A stretch of 25,980 bases of DNA from Ichthyophonus hoferi (taxonomy: Eukaryota > Opisthokonta > Ichthyosporea > Ichthyophonida > Ichthyophonidae), in NCBI GenBank assembly GCA_002751075.1, contig NAOQ01000400.1, forward strand, positions 24,993 to 50,972. Reading direction: 5' to 3'. The position numbers and the translations under genes are program-made. How positions within the stretch are numbered: the stretch's first letter is position 1; each line of letters opens with the position of its first letter. Positions 8,704 to 19,822 of the stretch are shown here, one piece after another. Below the pieces are notes generated by a model. It was not told the DNA's origin and made no database searches. It saw only the letters and a program-made list of their open reading frames with translations.

Positions 8704-11407
8704 TTTAGCTTAGCATTTATGAAAGAGAACTTGAGTTTTGGGTTTTATCTTCATCATTATTTTCATTTCAGTGTAATGAACTCTTTTTACAGCTGCAAGT
8801 TTCTATTCAAGATAAGATATGACGTAAGTGTTTACACAGGCTTGTGAAATACTTGTGTATACCATACCAGGCATATCTCTACTAACCTACACAACACTGT
8901 GCTTGACGTTTATCATCACTTAGTCAGAGTCTATATTTTAGAGCGCAAAATTACATAAGTGACATATTATGGATGTTATGTATGCATACTTGAGTAGTTT
9001 ATATAAACAATGCGATATCTCGCCCAATTTGTCTCAATATGGCGTACCCTTGGAGCTCAATGAAACACTACATAATTCCACGACAAGTATTATGTGAATT
9101 ATACAAATGGTTCATTATAATCTCTTTCTTCAAGTATAAAAATTACCGCATGAACGACAAAAAATTACGTGCTTTCGATTGGTGACCTAACATCTAGGTT
9201 CATATCAAATGTCGCACGGCTCTTGGAATTCATTAACTATATACTTCATACTATCTTTAGCAATGTGTACATACGTGTATACCATATTCATGCCATTAAT
9301 TTATGTGTATGATATTCATTTTCTTTATTAAATTTATTAAATTCTCACCTAGCTTTATACATTTACTAAATATTTTTTACTTTTAAAACGTAACGGAGTA
9401 TTTCAGTATTATATTATATTGTATTGTATTGCTTTATCTAACGTTCATTATGTGCTAAAAAAGTTTCAGGGTTACTATAAAGTGATTTAGACGTATGTTC
9501 GTTCTCGTACATGATAGGACATGAATAAATCTGATTGTGGTTAATTCTTATACCTCCGACTTCCTTTTGATTAATATAATAACAAGATTAATAAAATTGG
9601 ATTAATTTATCTTTCAGAAGAATCTAAAAATAGCTAAACCAACTGCTGTAAAAACACAGAAGTTGTAGCATTGCCAGAAAACTAACACGAATTGTGATAA
9701 AGCAATCCAATATAGCTAAAGTCACATTAAAATCAAAAAGGGATAACACCCTGTTCTATACATATATATTACATTTAGCATGCCAAATGAACCAAATTAT
9801 AAACCATCTTGTTTGCAACAACGGTTAACTAATTATATACTAAGTAATAAAGTAAAGTAGTAAATAACAAGTATACGCGATCAAAATTAGTGAAACAGTT
9901 GGTTATAAATTATGATTTGTTCATTAATCTATTTGAATTTTATTGGTAATTGAGACTGAGCAAGTGAAATTGATCATACCATAATATATCATAAAATAAA
10001 ATTACATAATACAACACAATGCTTACGTCAACCTGCATGACGATTCTTGTTGGAATGATTTTCATGTAAGATATAATCATTTCTAACAATTTACTACAAA
10101 GGCAACTAGTACTTGATTGGGCCTAAGTAAATCTGGAATTTAAGTAGAGTTAATAGAATTTCAGTACATAGTAGGCAATTGCTTGTACACTGTGAGTTGC
10201 AATCTATGAACTATGTACTTGAATAAGTGAGAGGAACTTTTCAGTGTAAATAATATGAGTAAAGTGAAAATAAATTATTGTTATAGGGGATTAAAGCATA
10301 AAATTGACCAATTTAATGCCTCCACAAAGCAGTAATTATATATTAGATAACAGAGATCTTGTTATCACTACTGCAAATTAACCCATTATGACGTTTTACT
10401 CCACATATGAGGCAAAGACCTTGTTTTTCTTACAGGTGTTATAATTAGAAATGAAAATAAGGCGAGTAAAGAAACCGAAAATCTGCATTTCTAGTGTTAT
10501 TAAAAGCCATGTGCACCGTCCTGTACCAGAACTCTAATTTATCCAATAATGGTTGATTATTGTAGGCGGCAATTATTTTTTTGTATCTCTTGTTGGGTCA
10601 TATGACATGCCCCAAAAGTGCAACCCAATTAGAATGAAATAAGTGATTAGATGAAGCGAATATTAAGCCAGACAATACTATTACTTACAATATTAACGTC
10701 TAATTAATACCAACGTCTTTTTTTAAAAGAAAAATACTCAAAAAATAAATGTAAATCCTACGAGATGTTTTATAACTACCAAAGTGAATATCTAAATGTG
10801 ATTGTTGTGCTTCATTTCTAGTTCAAAGATAACACGTCATACATTTATCTGGGTGACGCATGAAATAACGAATGATGGTTAACCAAAATATGATTCTATA
10901 TGGGCCGTGTAAATGCACAAAGTATGACTGTCAGTAGTTCTGATAGCGCAGAGAAAAAGCAATCAAAAAAACAACCAGAATATTAGAAAATATAAATTTT
11001 CATATAAAGTTTGGTTTTTATATACTGATATTAAACAATAATTATTCAATTCATGTCTAAGTTATGCCATTAGCTAGATATAAAATGCTGTTAGAGTAGC
11101 CATTGGCTAGCTCTTTGATTCCATTCCACAAACTCAGACATATAAAATGAATGACCGATCGGAATGAGATCACTAATTCACATAACAGAATTATTTGAGG
11201 TCATAAAAAGAAATTATATTGTAACATAACAGAAATATTAGAAATATGAGTTGTACGATAAAAGCCTCGGTAAGTTAAACACTCCTTTGTATCATTGTTT
11301 GATTGTGAAGAAGTTTCAGAAGGAATTAATTTTAGCTTGAATACAGAGTAAAGTTTAATAATTTCAGCAAGTTGATAGAATTTATTGACTTCCATTTTAT
11401 GAATGTA
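8704..11407. other. 2.7 kb AT-rich intergenic gap
   Basis: There are dense stops in all frames on both strands and many short A/T runs, including a simple TATTATATTATATTGTATTG stretch near 9400. I see no coding segment, RNA gene or transposon end that I can support. An antisense frame of 64 codons (11201-11395) points away from the next gene, but it has no domain and its composition is AT-driven. Confidence 0.5.
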
Positions 11408-11509
11408 GTTTACTGGACAAGTTTAATGTTTTTTTAAGTTTAGGAGGTTTTCTATGTTGTTTACTGGACAAGTTTAGTTTTTTTTTATTTTAAGTTTGGG
11501 GTTTCTTCG
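11408..11509 (+). repeat. Two tandem copies of a 51-base unit upstream of the PB1-UBA gene
   Basis: GTTTACTGGACAAGTTTA occurs exactly at 11408-11425 and again at 11459-11476, each followed by a T-rich run, then AAGTTT and a G-rich step. The period is 51 bases. The second halves have diverged, so the duplication is not recent. It ends about 125 bases before the start codon of the PB1-UBA gene and may lie in its promoter. Confidence 0.7.
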
Positions 11510-11634
11510 AGTTAGCACGAAACTTCAAAGTTTTAATGATTATCTTCAAGTTTTTTGATAACATTTGCTATTGTACCTTTACTTCATCCGGGTTTATTGT
11601 ATTTGCTTTTCGGGCTTAGTTTAACCGTCTAACA

Positions 11635-14600
11635 ATGCACGATTCCATTTTGTACACTCAGTACAATGGTGAGTGGCGAAGAATATTGTTTTGGGGAATT
11701 GATAACTACTTCTACCTGTGCGATATACTGAGAGAGCGATTTGACCTGACTGGTCCTCTACATCTTACCTATATCGACGAGGTCTGAGTTTATTAGTATC
11801 TCTTTCTTGTCTTCTAGAGTTTTTGGCGTTGATTATTTATGTTGCTGCATTAGTTATGTTGCTGCATTACATGCCGCTGGGTGACTTGTTTAAAAAACCA
11901 TCAGTAGGAAAGTCAATATGGTGAACAACTTAACATTTGATGGCCGTCTTGAAGTTATATTTTTTATATAGTTTATTTTTACTTGCCAGCGTCGAATATG
12001 GAAGTATGTTATAACCTATTGTTAGAGTATTATTCTTGTACGGAGTGACGTATTCATCTTTGCTAGAGGACCTATTATTTGATTGCAGTGGTTGTTTCCT
12101 TCTATCTTGAGCTCGACCTCTACTGCTTAGTGACAGGAATACCGTTTATGCACAGGAGAATGATCCAATTACAATTAACGACAACAGGGACTTACGAGAG
12201 GCAATTAGATGGGCAACTAAAGGAAACGTTCCATTAAAGATCAAGATTGAGTTGCGTGGTAGGTTGACGTTTGACTACATTTTATGAGGAATTTCTAGCC
12301 GATGAACAAGAAAGAAAGAGTCAGAGAAATGTTAGGATAAAGCAGAAGAGCCAAAAAGGGAGCTTGTACTTATTTTTTTATTGAGATTAGGTATTTGAGA
12401 GAGGATATACAGATGCCTGTACACAAAATCCTTCATATGTACGATCGTGTTGATCTAGAGTTTAGAACTAACTCGTTTTGTTTTAACTAACATGTGGGCA
12501 TAGCCATGATATCTCCCCCTTCCCCCATCCTTACTTCATCCACTTTTCATATGGTCCTCAAGAGGGTGACTTTTCTTTATTTAAATTGATTAATCTCATT
12601 CCCTGTTTATTTTATTTTTTTGCTTCCTTTTTTTTCCCCCCCTGTCGTCTTTTGATATTTATTGGACACTCAGGCACATTACAAGCAGGAAATAATAAGA
12701 TCACGCCCAATCCACACAGTTAAGAACGATGATTTACAAGAGTTATTGACTAGTACTGCAGACAAGCCGTGTGATGTGTCCACAGTCTTTACCGGTCCGT
12801 CAGAGGACTATGTGGTTGTTCCCCCTCATGACCAATCTTCTGCCTCCATATCCCCTATATCGGTACTCATAACAACGAAGGAGTCAGAGGAAAATATAGT
12901 GAAGGTGAAAGAGGAGGAAACAACAAGTTCATCAGGAATATTATCAATTATTGACGAGAAAGATAACAACGATAACCTGGTTGAAGAACCTACGAGAGAG
13001 ATAATGAAGGAATCACTTGTGCCACAGAATAGGAACGAACAAACGGATGAGAATACTGAGAATGTGTTGTTGATAGATCCAAATTCTCTTACTGTTGATA
13101 ATGTATCTAATCAACAAACACAACTACAAGATGACATTGACACAGCATTATTTGCTAGCAATACCAGTTCTAGTAACGACCTTCAACTACAACCTCTTGT
13201 AATCGGCACCCACAGTAACCAAAGTTCTCACGAGCATGACCAACCCCTACCTTTGCAATCTACCCTTACACCTGTTATCATTCCTCTGTTCTATCCACAG
13301 AAGATCAAGCAAACACCAGGAGAGGATTCTATTGATACCATATGCAGCAACAATAGCAACAGCAATATCAATAACAACAACAATATCGAGAACGACGATC
13401 AGAATAGCAATGACATTAAGGAACAACCCGATAGGGAAAATAACAGTTTTGCCAATGAGACTCCTGCTGACGATAACAACCACACTAACACTACTCCTAA
13501 CAACGATACCACAGAAAATAAAACTACACTTATTGGTCACCTTGTCAATGAGGCCCAGTACAGCCGCATTATTCTACAAACGAAACTGGAACATGAATTA
13601 AACACTCTTAATCCTGAACTGGTTGCTGTTGTTAATGATTTATCTGGGAGCTTGAAATCCTTGGCCCAGTTTACAGAAGCACAAATTCTACAAATCTGTC
13701 AATCCTTTGTAGACATTATTCTTAAGCCTCTGGTACTGAACGTACAAACATCAGAGTCAGGTGCAACAACGTCTGATGCAGTCGAAAATGAATTGGTATG
13801 TGTAATGATTTTCTATTATTTTCTATTTTATGTTTTTGATGAAGGTTTAATTATAGTGTTTTCTATAATATAATACGACAGGTATATTATGTACCTTTGT
13901 GTTGCAAATGTAGTCTGGACTAATATTTACTATGATAAATACCGAGGATAAACATGGAGCATACATACCTGCATGTCTCATATATATTTGTTACTGGGTT
14001 TATATATACATGTAAATGGCGAGGAAGACTTTTACTGTGATCGAGGACGTTCCGCAATTTAGGAGCGCCTGCCTTGTCAATACCCTTTCTGTATTTTGAA
14101 GCATTTAAAAGACGAAAGCTAACATGATAGCTTACTTTCTCCATCTCAAACAGAGAGAATTGAATAGAAGTGATGTGCAAGAGAGTATTAAGACACCTTC
14201 CATGTCAGAGCCATTGTTGCAAGAAGCTCCTAATACAGACGCAGTAACACCATCTCCAGGTATGTAGTTTTCATTGCATTTCTCTTTCTTGGCTTTTGTA
14301 TACGATAAACTATAAATGATAATTACATACTGGAATGCCCCTGCGAAATAATATTGTTTGCATATGTTTTCCTATTATCGTCTTTCAGTTAGGGTGGTAT
14401 GTGATTCCATAAGCCAATAACTCAAATTTTGTATTCACTTTTCAATTGCACTATGCGATATGCTTCTGAACATAGAAAGATAAGAAATGCGTACCAACTC
14501 CCATATTTTTCTTCTTACACTTGTTACATGTGCCATTTCTAAAGTTATAGTTCAGAGCTCTCAACCACCCCGTAATGTGCTAATTGATTTGGAGCCCAAC

Positions 14601-16877
14601 CCACCCCAGATCAACTCCATGGCCACTGATAGTAAGTATCTATTACTTCATTCCGGTTTTGTTTTAGTATGCCTGTTTAAAATGCAGTCAGGGCTCTTCC
14701 TGTCTTCTCCTCTCTATTCCCGTCATCCAAGGATACCAAACATTGCAACAAATCAAGCAATTAATATATATTATACATACCACACTATTTACTCTGCTTC
14801 CGAAGTAGTCGTTATAACTCCCAATTAAGCAGTCCGCAGTCGCATCTGCATCTGGACTAAGTCCAGACTGTTCTACTACTACAACATACAGTAGTTGTAA
14901 TATGACATTTGATCTATGTAGAACAACCCATATGTTGACAAACCCACCCCTAGTTTTTAAAACATTCTTTAGAGGAGCAACCCATGGAGGGCACCAAATC
15001 TGTTTCAGATTAAAATCTAGCTATTTAAGTGCATTGAAGACACTCTACCTCTACCTCTTCTTTTTTCTGCTAATATGGCATATTTATTATACTAATCCAT
15101 ATGGTTTCTATACAGCCGTTCAGAGCCTATATTCCGGGTCACCCTTTGAGCAGACCACACAAGTCCATGCACAGGTGCGTAGACAGACAGATCCCGTGAG
15201 TAATGGCCAATCTTGAAATTCTCCTCAACGAGTTTTGTTTTATAAAATGTTGTGCATAGCAGCACAATATTATTTTTAACCTACATTATTAAGTAATTTT
15301 ATGTTGTTGGAATACTCACTGTTATTATGCTGTTCAATACGTTAAAATGCTTTTGTATTTATTGCATTGTCCCATGTTTTATATATTGTGTTTTACTCTT
15401 TATTTGACTTTTCTTACACGTGCTTTATTTCCTTGGTTATTTCTGTATAAGCGCGCTGTTCAGTCCTTTTTTCCATCATTTCCTTGATTTCTTCTCTGTT
15501 TTGTTTCTGTTATTCAGTTTTTCTTTTTTGTTTCTGTGGACACGTTGAAACGTGTTGAGGCAGATAACCTGCTGTCAGCTACTTGTGATGCTTTTTATTG
15601 TTTAAGGGGCCTGTATGAGCATCAAGTTAAGTAGCAGCAAACTATGACACACCAACCCTCCTATCCTAAATATATACCTGCAGCATCCCATGCAACCTAT
15701 GCAACCTATGCAACCTATGCAACCCATGTATCCTATGCCAATTGCACCAGGAACCAACCTGTTTAGGCGTTATCCTCCCCATCCCTTTGGGCAAGGACAG
15801 ACCCCTCTGGGCATGGCTCCCTTGCCCCCCGGAGGCCTTGCACATCACATGTACCCCAATTTCAGCAACAACCGGTTTCCTGCCTCTAATAATGGTCGTG
15901 AGCCCGATCCTTTGAGAGCCACCAGGCCTGAGACAACAAGGGCACGAATCCCAATGGTGCCTGAAAGGGACTATGCTAAGTAGGCCACCTCCCTTTATCT
16001 TTCTACCACCAAGTTTTCCTTGTCTTTTCTTTCTTAAGTAGAGCATGTTCTTTCTCACTGTATCGTATCTTTTTCTTCAAATCAATTTTTCTGGGCTGCC
16101 CTTATATGTGTAAAAGGATTTGCAAGAATGAGAACATGATATACCTAATGAGTTGTGCGCTAGTACACAGACAGGCTCCATGCTCATTTATTAGATATGG
16201 GCTCACTTGACTGTGTTTAACTTGGTTTTATGAAGAACCAAAATCTTTGGAGGCCAAGTGTCTAACCTAGATAGCTTAGTCCTACCTGTCTTCTTCTATA
16301 TTCGTCACTACTTCTCTTGAGACCTATTGCTAGATGTGGTCAGAATGTTTTCTTTTCTTTCAAAGCTATGTTTTTATTACTCAATTGTCCTCTTTGTTCT
16401 TGTATATCTTTATCAGTCACCATGCCTGATTCTATTTTTTATTTTCTCAGTTTCCTATTTATTCAATTGTAGATAAAAAAATATAGCTAGCAATTTCATA
16501 GTTATTTGTTTGTGTAAGTATAATTCATATTATGAAAAGATGAGAACAATCATTGATATAAATAGGTCTGCTATCATGCTCACATATCTATCTAATACTC
16601 TTTACTTTTGCCCTGCACGAATAACAAACAATGTACCTAGTATAGGCAATGTGCAAATATCATACACCGGCATATCTCTATTGACAAGCAAGAACATACC
16701 AATACTAGTTTATATGTAAATACTGCTTTACTTACACATTTTCTTGTATGTAGGTATGCGAGTGAGCTTCAGGAGCTAAGTAACATGGGTTTCTGTGATT
16801 TGGACCACAACGTGAACCTATTGAGAGAGACAGGGGGACGATTAGAAGTGGTAGTGAACCGCTTACTGGACAAGTAA
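11635..16877 (+). CDS. PB1- and UBA-domain protein, p62/NBR1-like autophagy-receptor architecture, about 680 aa, eight exons
   Basis: Exons: 11635-11781, 12156-about 12258, about 12674 (or 12700)-13795, 14154-14259, 14551-14631, 15116-15195, 15684-15979 and 16754-16877. Exons 1-2 encode a PB1 domain (residues about 8-84): QYNGEWRRILF, then the acidic OPCA motif split by intron 1 (YIDE/ENDPITINDNRDLREAI). Exon 3 is a Ser/Asn/Asp/Glu-rich disordered region with EDYVVV (12803-12820), matching the Atg8-binding LIR pattern, and an Asn-rich run. Exon 5 has LIDLE (14580-14594), a clathrin-box match. Exon 7 is Pro/Met-rich with QPM repeats. Exon 8 is a UBA domain (LQELSNMGF ... NLLRETGG ... VVVNRLL). 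Known PB1-LIR-UBA proteins link ubiquitinated cargo to autophagosomes; this role is inferred here. No ZZ finger or Four-Tryptophan domain is seen. All junctions are in phase except exon 2 to 3, where the obvious donor (CGTG/gtaggt) and acceptor (cactcag/GCA) disagree, so the exact join or a small extra exon is unresolved. Confidence 0.88.
14851..14867. repeat. Near-perfect short palindrome in an intron of the PB1-UBA gene
   Basis: TCTGGACT is followed after one base by its reverse complement AGTCCAGA. It lies inside intron 5 (14632-15115). It could form a tight cruciform or simply be chance; nothing else marks it. Confidence 0.4.
15690..15725 (+). repeat. Four 9-base tandem repeats encoding Gln-Pro-Met
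   Basis: ATGCAACCT is repeated four times (the last copy ends in CCC) at the beginning of exon 7 of the PB1-UBA gene, giving consecutive Met-Gln-Pro units followed by MYPMP. The copies are almost identical at the DNA level, so the array is young or unstable and is likely to vary in length between strains. Confidence 0.85.
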
Positions 16878-16996
16878 ATGTATCGGGGAGCCTGTTATCT
16901 TAGGACTTTGATGCTATATAGAGTATATAGAGTGGTAATGATGGTTCAGTGTACATTTATTTAATAGTGATGAGATAGGGGGTAAGCCTTGGAGTC

Positions 16997-17024
16997 ATGT
17001 TCCGATGTTCCGATGTTCCGATGT
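16997..17024 (+). repeat. ATGTTCCG microsatellite, three and a half copies
   Basis: Three exact copies of the 8-base unit ATGTTCCG plus a final ATGT lie about 120 bases past the stop of the PB1-UBA gene, probably in its 3' untranslated region. Confidence 0.75.
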
Positions 17025-17306
17025 ACACGCCATCTATTTCATTCATATATTATTAGCTTTACGCATATATTTGACTAGATACCTTTTGAATTTAATAGTC
17101 ACTTATTTAAATATATGTTTTTATACGTTATTATTAGATAATTTTAGCAGGTGACTGGCTCCAATGACAGTCATTAAGGGCGCTTGTATTCACAACTAAG
17201 ATTATAAACATTATCTTTGAACATAATGGGGATATACATGGCGTTTTTGTGTTATTATAAATAAAAAACATCAATACTCACAGTAGCACATGCTGCCCAT
17301 TTACAG

Positions 17307-18259
17307 GACAATTTCAATAGTAGGGTTGATGAAATTAATAGTGACCTGCAAGTAAATGCTACTAAGCAGGTGTTGTAAGTGCCGATAACATGGCTATGTA
17401 GTACTGTAATATATGATAATTTTATTTGCAGAGGAAAGGAACGAATACACCCTCTACGTACAAGCTGCTATGTTATTAATAGTGGGGGTATATATTGTTA
17501 TTACTACGTGAGTCCATTGGTGTGGATTCGTGTTTTAATCTTACGTGTCAAAGTCTTATTTAATCCTTCCCTTCATCTATGTGGCTGTTGTTTGTACTTT
17601 GACATATCCAACTTGTTCTCATCCTCGCACTTAACTGGGCATTTAAGTTTTGAGTAGATCCAATTATTCAAATAAAAAGTAGTTGTCATAACATTCAATT
17701 TGCAACGTAACGTATACTCGCATTGCCTGTAACCCATATCCAATGCAGTATTTATATAACGTCTCCTGCCAAACTGATCCTATTTCAAAATAATGTTTTC
17801 AAAATATCCAAAATATAACCTTGGATGACTTGAATTACATTGGTAAATTTGGGATCAGGGAGAGATACGTAAGCTTTTTTTTTATAGTGGTTTTTACCTT
17901 AGCTCAATGGTTTTAAATTATGTGTCCCTATTTACTAAGTATTGTATAATAACAGCAAATTATTTTGTTATACCGATGCCTTTCCAAATTGAACTTCCTG
18001 CTTTTGGAATTGGCTGAATGCATTCAGAAGCACGGCCTTAGCTCATCTCTACAGACTGGTCGTGATGCTGAAAATAGTAAAAATACTATTCCTTTCTAAA
18101 TATACATTTCAATGAGTAGAATAGCGTTAAGAGTATGGCTTGTCTTATCATATTACATCTCGGGCTGCTCATCTTATAGACACAGACCATATTAAAGTGG
18201 CAAAAGTTAGAGACATATGTTTTAAAGCATCAAAGCACTTAGACAGCGTAGACTACTAA
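17307..18259 (+). CDS. Tentative small spliced gene with one membrane segment, 5' end unknown
   Basis: Four segments can be joined in frame with GT-AG borders: 17307-17369, 17434-17487, 17956-18076 and 18180-18259, ending at TAA. The product would have a polar stretch (FNSRVDEINSDLQVNATKQ), a hydrophobic segment spanning the second junction (AAMLLIVG/QIILLYRCL) and a mixed C-terminal tail ending in KASKHLDSVDY. Acceptors at 17306 (ttacag) and 17955 (aacag) are good. The first intron would be only 64 bases and uses the second AG of cagag, which weakens it. I see no start exon and recognise no family. It could be a real short gene, a decayed one, or chance in AT-rich DNA. Confidence 0.22.
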
Positions 18260-19787
18260 TGGCTGTCAATGTATCCCGATTAGGTATGTGATTTGGTGTT
18301 ACTATACATAACTAACTTTTTTAAAAAAATCATTCATGTGTGCAACAATGTTAATGGGCTTGACGTAGTAGGTAGGTCCATCTTAACAAAGAATAGCTTA
18401 CGCTTTGTTTTTTCTTAAGGTGAGGCTATAAGAAACTCAATATAAACACGTAGCGAGAATACGTAAGCAGCTAAATACCTAAATAAAGATGATCGATTAC
18501 AATGCTTTATAGGAGTACGTACTTGAAAAGACTCTAGTTTCCTAATCAACGAGACAGAATAGTAGATTGGAAAGATCATCATCAGTTTATTACTGTATTA
18601 AAACATTTCCCAGGGACTGCACATGGTGAAAGATATTTCGATTAATAATAAGAACAACTATATCCAAGCTCCAATATTCTTGGATGCAAATCTATATTGC
18701 AGCCAATGTCATATCATCTCACTGATATTCTGTGTTGTAGATACATATCTCCGTACAGTAATATAGTCGCGTAAGCCCTTTCTTGTACTACAACCAATTG
18801 AAACACTGTTTAGATCGTCTATCATTGGTTCGGACCACTCTACTTATCAGTTTATCTAATCGAAAAAAGGATCTAATATGATACATACTTGCACAGATCA
18901 CACAAATAAGCGCATGCTCCAACATTACTGCCAGGTGTCAGCATCAAGTTCGTACTATTGTCTGTGGCATGCTATTTGTTTGTATCTAGATAGATCTCTT
19001 GCTAGTAATTTTTAAATGCTAGTGTGTTCCAATAAAATATTCTGATTAAGCAAATAATCGTGTCTCTTCAGGTAATTTTAGAACAATCTAGGGTTATATT
19101 GAAATAAAATAACTTACGGTAGCAATGTCAAACCTAATATGATTATATTATATATATTTAATCTAGTCTCTTTATTTTATGTCACTTGCTCTCATTCGGA
19201 TTGATACTACCATTCAATTACATATCGAATGCAAACTACACATATGACAGTGATGCTGACCTTGAACCTTCTTTGAATGAATGAAGTCATAGTTCGTATG
19301 ATGAATGATATTACTCTTTTGTTATTAAGAGTCGGAACAACCAATACGATAGCTGGAATTATGTCCCAAAGGTTACTATTAGTACAATATTTCAACAGGG
19401 AATTCAGTTGCTGTCCATAGGGCCATCGTTAAGTCTTACCTAGTTCATTAGAAAATATTACTGTATACTTTTTGATAATTTTTTCTGGCATTAAAGGAAA
19501 CATAGATTCTGCATTAGAATACTTTTTAAAAATTGTTTATGAGTAGAAATACTGAGACTATCTATATTTTTTTCAGTCTGATACGCTCTCTCATAATGTT
19601 TTATCATATTAAAGGTATTTTTAAGGTATAGATGAGAACATCATGAGCTGTTTATCAAGAGTTAAGTATGTTTGTGAATAAATTCTGCCATTTCCAACTG
19701 AGATTTTTTAATACCATATCGGCTAGTTATCTGTTCTTCAAGGCTGACCTGAATTGTGAAAAACTCAACTAAAATAATAAATAACGA

Positions 19788-19822
19788 TCACTGAGTGAGC
19801 CAAAAATAATAATGACGTCATT
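19788..19822 (+). promoter_or_regulatory. Two adjacent palindromes upstream of the ABCG gene, one a perfect CRE/ATF-type site
   Basis: TCACTGAGTGA (19788-19798) and AATGACGTCATT (19811-19822) are both perfect palindromes, separated by 12 bases. The second contains TGACGTCA, the classical binding site of CREB/ATF-type bZIP factors. They lie about 600 bases before the ABCG start codon, so a role in its control is plausible but unproven. Confidence 0.4.

Noticed and set aside
11201-11395. Antisense open stretch of 64 codons, divergent from the PB1-UBA gene
   Set aside because: AT-driven composition, no recognisable domain, and no good donor site to extend it. A divergent promoter was considered but not supported.
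13236-13601. Alternative + strand and antisense frames inside exon 3 of the PB1-UBA gene, rich in Thr/Ile or Val/Ile
   Set aside because: They are frame-shifted readings of the Asn-rich triplet tract, not separate genes.
15666-16058. Long antisense open stretch opposite exon 7 of the PB1-UBA gene
   Set aside because: It is the complement of a GC-richer, repetitive coding exon. Its His/Arg/Leu repeats simply mirror the Met-Gln-Pro repeats.
17900-17910. TAGCTCAATGG, a good match to a tRNA-gene A box
   Set aside because: No B box (GGTTCGA-type) follows within the needed distance and the flanks do not fold as a tRNA.
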